A DNA stretch of 64,000 nucleotides from positions 1-64,000 of the forward strand of contig NZ_CP023702.1 of assembly GCF_008704555.1 (NCBI RefSeq), written 5' to 3'. The position numbers and the translations under genes were made by a program. Source of the DNA: Streptomyces nitrosporeus. GTDB taxonomy: Bacteria; Actinomycetota; Actinomycetes; Streptomycetales; Streptomycetaceae. Positions 61,155 through 64,000 of the stretch are shown piece after piece. The first letter of the stretch is position 1. Each line of letters begins with the position of its first letter. The notes under the pieces are model-generated. The model ran no database searches and was not told where the DNA came from. It was given only the letters and a program-made list of their open reading frames with translations.

Positions 61155-62003
61155 TCAGCGGCCGGCCGGCGCCCCGGTCACGGGGAGCGGCACCGGGCCG
61201 GTGTCCGCCGTGCGGCGCTCTCGTGCCCAGGCACGGCCGGTGGCCGCGTACCAGGAAGCGGCCACCACGACGGCGAGCGCCGCTTCGGCCAGATCACCGC
61301 CGTAGTACATGACCTGGGCGCCGGTGTGCAGGTCGGCGGCGGTGAAGGCGGTGCCGGGCGGCCCGGCCGCGTACAGGGTCTTGGCGAGCACGGCGTGCGC
61401 GGCACCGGCGGCCAGCAGGGTCGTCCCGCGCAGGGCCAGGCTCCAACGACGGCGTACGGGGTCGAGCCGGCTGACGGCGAAGGTGAACAGCAGCCCCGCG
61501 GCCAGGACATGCGTGTGCACGGCGGCGTGCAGCCACGGCTCGTGCCGCGTGGCCGCGAACAGTCCCGTGCGGTACAGCAGCCACAGCCCTCCGACGTCGA
61601 GCAGGGCCGCCAGCGGCGGGAAGACCAGCAGGCCGGCCGCACGGCTGTGCGCGAGGGCCGGCAGCCCCCGGCGCGTGGGACCGGGCGGTAGGGCGCGCAG
61701 GGCCAGGGTGAGGGGGCGGGCCAGGACGAGCAGCAGCGGGGCCGCCATGCCGGTGATCAGGTGCTGGACCATGTGGGCGGTGAACGGCCCGCCCGGCAGC
61801 GGGCCCACCGCCGCCCAGGCCACCCCGGCACCCCCGGCGGTGAAGGACGCCCCTCGCCACCGCGGCCAGGCGTCCCCCCGCCGCCGCAGCCGGGCCGCGG
61901 CCAGCTGGTAGAGGACCGTCACCAGCAGCGCGCCCGCCACGGTGACCAGGCCGAACAGGCCGGGGGCCGCGGCCGGGCCGGGATGGACGTGCGCGGGGAT
62001 CAC
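61155..62003 (-). CDS. CtaG-like cytochrome c oxidase assembly membrane protein
   Basis: GTG 62001-62003 overlaps the upstream stop by 4 bp. The 282-residue protein has seven or so hydrophobic helices and the caa3-CtaG pattern: FTAHMVQHLITGMAAPLLLVLARPLTLAL, HTHVLAAGLLFTF with conserved His residues, and ADLHTGAQVMYYGGDLAEAAL. Family members help assemble or supply copper to caa3-type oxidase. It forms an operon with the DUF2243 gene, a pair seen in many actinobacteria. Confidence 0.9.
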   Translation of the reverse strand: MIPAHVHPGPAAAPGLFGLVTVAGALLVTVLYQLAAARLRRRGDAWPRWRGASFTAGGAGVAWAAVGPLPGGPFTAHMVQHLITGMAAPLLLVLARPLTLALRALPPGPTRRGLPALAHSRAAGLLVFPPLAALLDVGGLWLLYRTGLFAATRHEPWLHAAVHTHVLAAGLLFTFAVSRLDPVRRRWSLALRGTTLLAAGAAHAVLAKTLYAAGPPGTAFTAADLHTGAQVMYYGGDLAEAALAVVVAASWYAATGRAWARERRTADTGPVPLPVTGAPAGR

Positions 62004-62488
62004 CGCGCCGCCGCCGGGCCCCGGCGGGCCGCGCGGAACGCCAGCACCACGCCGGTCAGCAGCAGCACCAGACCCGCGATGTTCCACGCCCAGTCGTACG
62101 GGGCGATGTCCACGCCGTAGCGGATCTGGTGCAGACGCAGGAGCTTGTGGTCCACGATCCCGTCGAACAGCTGGAAGACCCCCGCTCCCAGGAAGAACCC
62201 GGCCCAGGCGTGGGCCGGGGCCAGGGCACGGCGGCGGCGGAGATCGGCGTAGGCGAAGAACCCGGCGACCAGCGCCAGCAGCTCAGCGGTGTGCAGCAGC
62301 CCGTCCGAGAGCAGGCCCACGGCGAGGGTGGAGCGGTCGTAGAAGTGGTGCCAGCCCAGGATCTGGTGGAAGACGATCTCGTCGATCGCGGCCGTCACCG
62401 CCAGCCCGATCACCCCGCACACCACCATCGACCTGCGCGGCTCCGTCCACGCGCCGGGGACCGTGCGCGGCTGCGCCGATGCGCTCAT
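62000..62488 (-). CDS. DUF2243 membrane protein
   Basis: The 162-residue protein has four hydrophobic helices with AIDEIVFHQILGWHHFYD, LLSDGLLHTAELLALVAGFF, FFLGAGVFQLFDGIVDHKLLRLHQIRYG. Several His residues in or near the membrane suggest metal binding. DUF2243 has no proven function. It is often next to ctaG, as here, so a role in oxidase assembly is inferred. Confidence 0.9.
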   Translation of the reverse strand: MSASAQPRTVPGAWTEPRRSMVVCGVIGLAVTAAIDEIVFHQILGWHHFYDRSTLAVGLLSDGLLHTAELLALVAGFFAYADLRRRRALAPAHAWAGFFLGAGVFQLFDGIVDHKLLRLHQIRYGVDIAPYDWAWNIAGLVLLLTGVVLAFRAARRGPAAAR

Positions 62489-63048
62489 GGGTCTGCCTTC
62501 CTGCCGTGCCCGAAACGGTCTGCTGCCCGGTACGCCTACCCCCTCTCCGGGGGCGTACCTGGCCGGTCACGGCATCCGGGTGAGCGGTCCGGCAGCCGGG
62601 CGGGGCCCTGCCCGGCCGGCGGGCCGGTACAGGCCCCCTCCCCCGCGGCCGGGCATACGGCAGGTGGTCCGGTGGGCGCCGCATCCGGTGCCCCGGTTCC
62701 TGCGGCGGACCGGTTCGCGCGGCAGGGCGAGTCCTGGCCCTCCGGACCGGCCGGCGGCTCCTCCGCCGCACCGCACAGCTGCCCCGTCCGCGGCGGGAGG
62801 GGCGTGCGTCCGGTGGGCCGCCGGGCAGGACCCGGCGCGCCGGACGCGCTCGGGTGGGAGGGACGGCGCCGGGTGCCGGGCCGGTGCGTCACCCGTTCAG
62901 GTGATGGCGGGCGGGCAGCCACACCCCGGGCGCCGCCCGCGCGTTCCACCGGATGTCCCCGTCCGCCCTCCTCCGGAGCAGTGTCTGTGTGGTCTGTGCG
63001 CGTCCGTCCCGTTCCCGGGAGCGGAGAACGTGGTCGTAGGCGGTGGAT
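62489..63048. other. Intergenic, no supported gene
   Basis: G/C-rich, with short open frames of poor character on both strands. I see no clear hairpin or repeat. Confidence 0.4.
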
Positions 63049-64000
63049 GTGACACGTGGTGTGCTGGTGGGCCGGCCGGCGGCGGGCCGGGTGGCCGGCG
63101 CCTACGACGCGGTGGTGATCGGGTCCGGGGCCGGCGGGCTGACCACGGCGGTCTGTCTGGCCCGGCAGGGACGGCGGGTGGCGGTGTTCGAGCAGCACTA
63201 CACCGCGGGCGGATACACCCATGCCTACCGGCGGCGCGGCTGGGAGTGGGACGTCGGCATCCACTACGTCGGCCAGTTGGGGCGGCGTGAGCCGGTCCGG
63301 GTGCTGTCCGACTACCTGACCGGCGGCGCTCTGCGGTGGGCCCCGCTCGGGGACCCGTTCGACGAGTACCGGCTGGCGGGCGAGGTGCACCGGGCGCCGG
63401 TCGGCTTCGACGCCTACCGGGCCCGTCTGATCGCGCGTTTCCCGGCCGAGCGGGCGGGGATCGAGGAGCTGTTCCGGCTGGTCGAACGGTGCCGGGCGGT
63501 GCTGCCCGTGCTCGCGCTGGGGCGTCTGTCGGGTCCGGTCGTCCGGCGGCTGGCCCGTCTGCTGCGGTCGGCGGCCGTCCCGGCCGAGGCGCTGCGGCCG
63601 GCCAGGGAGGTGGTGGCGGGGCTGGTCCGCGACGAGGGGCTGCGCCAGGCGGTGCTCACCCAGAGCGCGCTGCTGCTGGCCGACTCCACCGCCCGGCTGC
63701 CGTTCTTCCTCCTCGCGGTGCTGTTCGAGCACTTCCGCACCGGTGCCTGGTACCCGGTGGGCGGCAGCGCCGCCATCGCCCGCGCGATGCTCGGCCCGAT
63801 CCGTGCCACCGGCGGGGAGGTCTTCGTACGGGCGCCGGTCGCCCGGATCGAGCTGGACGGGGGGCGTGCGGCGGGCGTGGTGCTGGCGGACGGCACCCGT
63901 GTACGCGCCCCGGTGGTGGTCAGCGCGGCGGGCGCCCACCACACCTACCGCACGCTGCTGCCCCGGCCGTCCGCCACCGGCACGGACCGGCTGGAGGAGA
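63049..64000 (+). CDS. Carotenoid desaturase/isomerase-type FAD protein (partial)
   Basis: GTG 63049 starts a frame that is open to the window end (317 residues seen). The N-terminus has the dinucleotide-binding motif AVVIGSGAGGLTTAVCLARQG, followed by VAVFEQHYTAGGYTHAY (E at the end of strand 2, G-G) and GWEWDVGIHYVGQLG. Further on come GAWYPVGGSAAIARAM and VVSAAGAHHTYRTLLP. This pattern matches retinol saturase/CrtISO and phytoene-desaturase-like oxidoreductases. Substrate is unknown and the C-terminal half lies outside the window. Confidence 0.88.
   Translation, partial: MTRGVLVGRPAAGRVAGAYDAVVIGSGAGGLTTAVCLARQGRRVAVFEQHYTAGGYTHAYRRRGWEWDVGIHYVGQLGRREPVRVLSDYLTGGALRWAPLGDPFDEYRLAGEVHRAPVGFDAYRARLIARFPAERAGIEELFRLVERCRAVLPVLALGRLSGPVVRRLARLLRSAAVPAEALRPAREVVAGLVRDEGLRQAVLTQSALLLADSTARLPFFLLAVLFEHFRTGAWYPVGGSAAIARAMLGPIRATGGEVFVRAPVARIELDGGRAAGVVLADGTRVRAPVVVSAAGAHHTYRTLLPRPSATGTDRLEE

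Overview
The window is about 70% G+C with strong third-position G/C bias. The gene content (Tap/Tpg-like telomere proteins, a DUF2637 plasmid-spread type protein, ParA systems, XRE-type regulators, DpgC, TerD-like and S8 protease genes, and an ara cluster under a LacI-type operator) points to a Streptomyces or close relative with linear replicons. It falls into two parts.

Bases 1 to about 18.2 kb look like plasmid or chromosome-arm accessory DNA. They begin with the degenerate end of a type I-E-like CRISPR array (1-328). A patchwork follows of small membrane and secreted proteins, an HTH protein, lipoproteins, a ParA-like pair (6654-8248) and a second, compact partition locus (parA plus a ribbon-helix-helix type partner, 9908-11010). 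That locus is bracketed by 8-bp tandem repeats and lies next to a helically phased 21-bp repeat array (9263-9664). Next come an XRE/coiled-coil regulator, 10-bp iterons (13518-13562), a DUF2637/coiled-coil protein, and an operon on the minus strand that I read as tap-tpg, the telomere-associated and terminal proteins of linear replicons. The tap reading frame carries a single-base frameshift. This part is rich in long perfect palindromes (3403-3514, 5953-6009, 6535-6576, 7992-8017) and related terminator hairpins, and some segments have clearly lower G+C (609-1200, 3380-4800).

From about 19 kb onward the genes look chromosomal. They include a GNAT fusion, TetR and EamA genes, a membrane Mrr-like nuclease, and an MFS pump with its divergent ArsR-type regulator, separated by an intact IS5-family element (25186-26042). 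Decayed IS remnants and a DUF6357-type gene follow (27-30 kb). An L-arabinose region runs from 32.4 to 45.6 kb: decayed GH51 arabinofuranosidase, araD, LacI-type regulator, decayed aldose 1-epimerase, a four-gene sugar ABC transporter, araB and araA. Four copies of a TTGTGAGCGCTAACA-type operator mark this regulon.

The right part has a barrel-fold hypothetical gene divergent from a TetR gene with a clear operator, a TerD-like gene, a large secreted subtilase, a Ser/Thr kinase with a beta-propeller, an orphan DpgC-like dioxygenase, a carboxylate-amine ligase, CtaG plus DUF2243 membrane genes, and a carotenoid-desaturase-type flavoprotein that runs off the end.

The most interesting signals are the repeat architecture around the small parA locus, the divergent tap-tpg operon with its frameshift, and the paired small membrane protein/lipoprotein that share a C-A-G-R-D motif.
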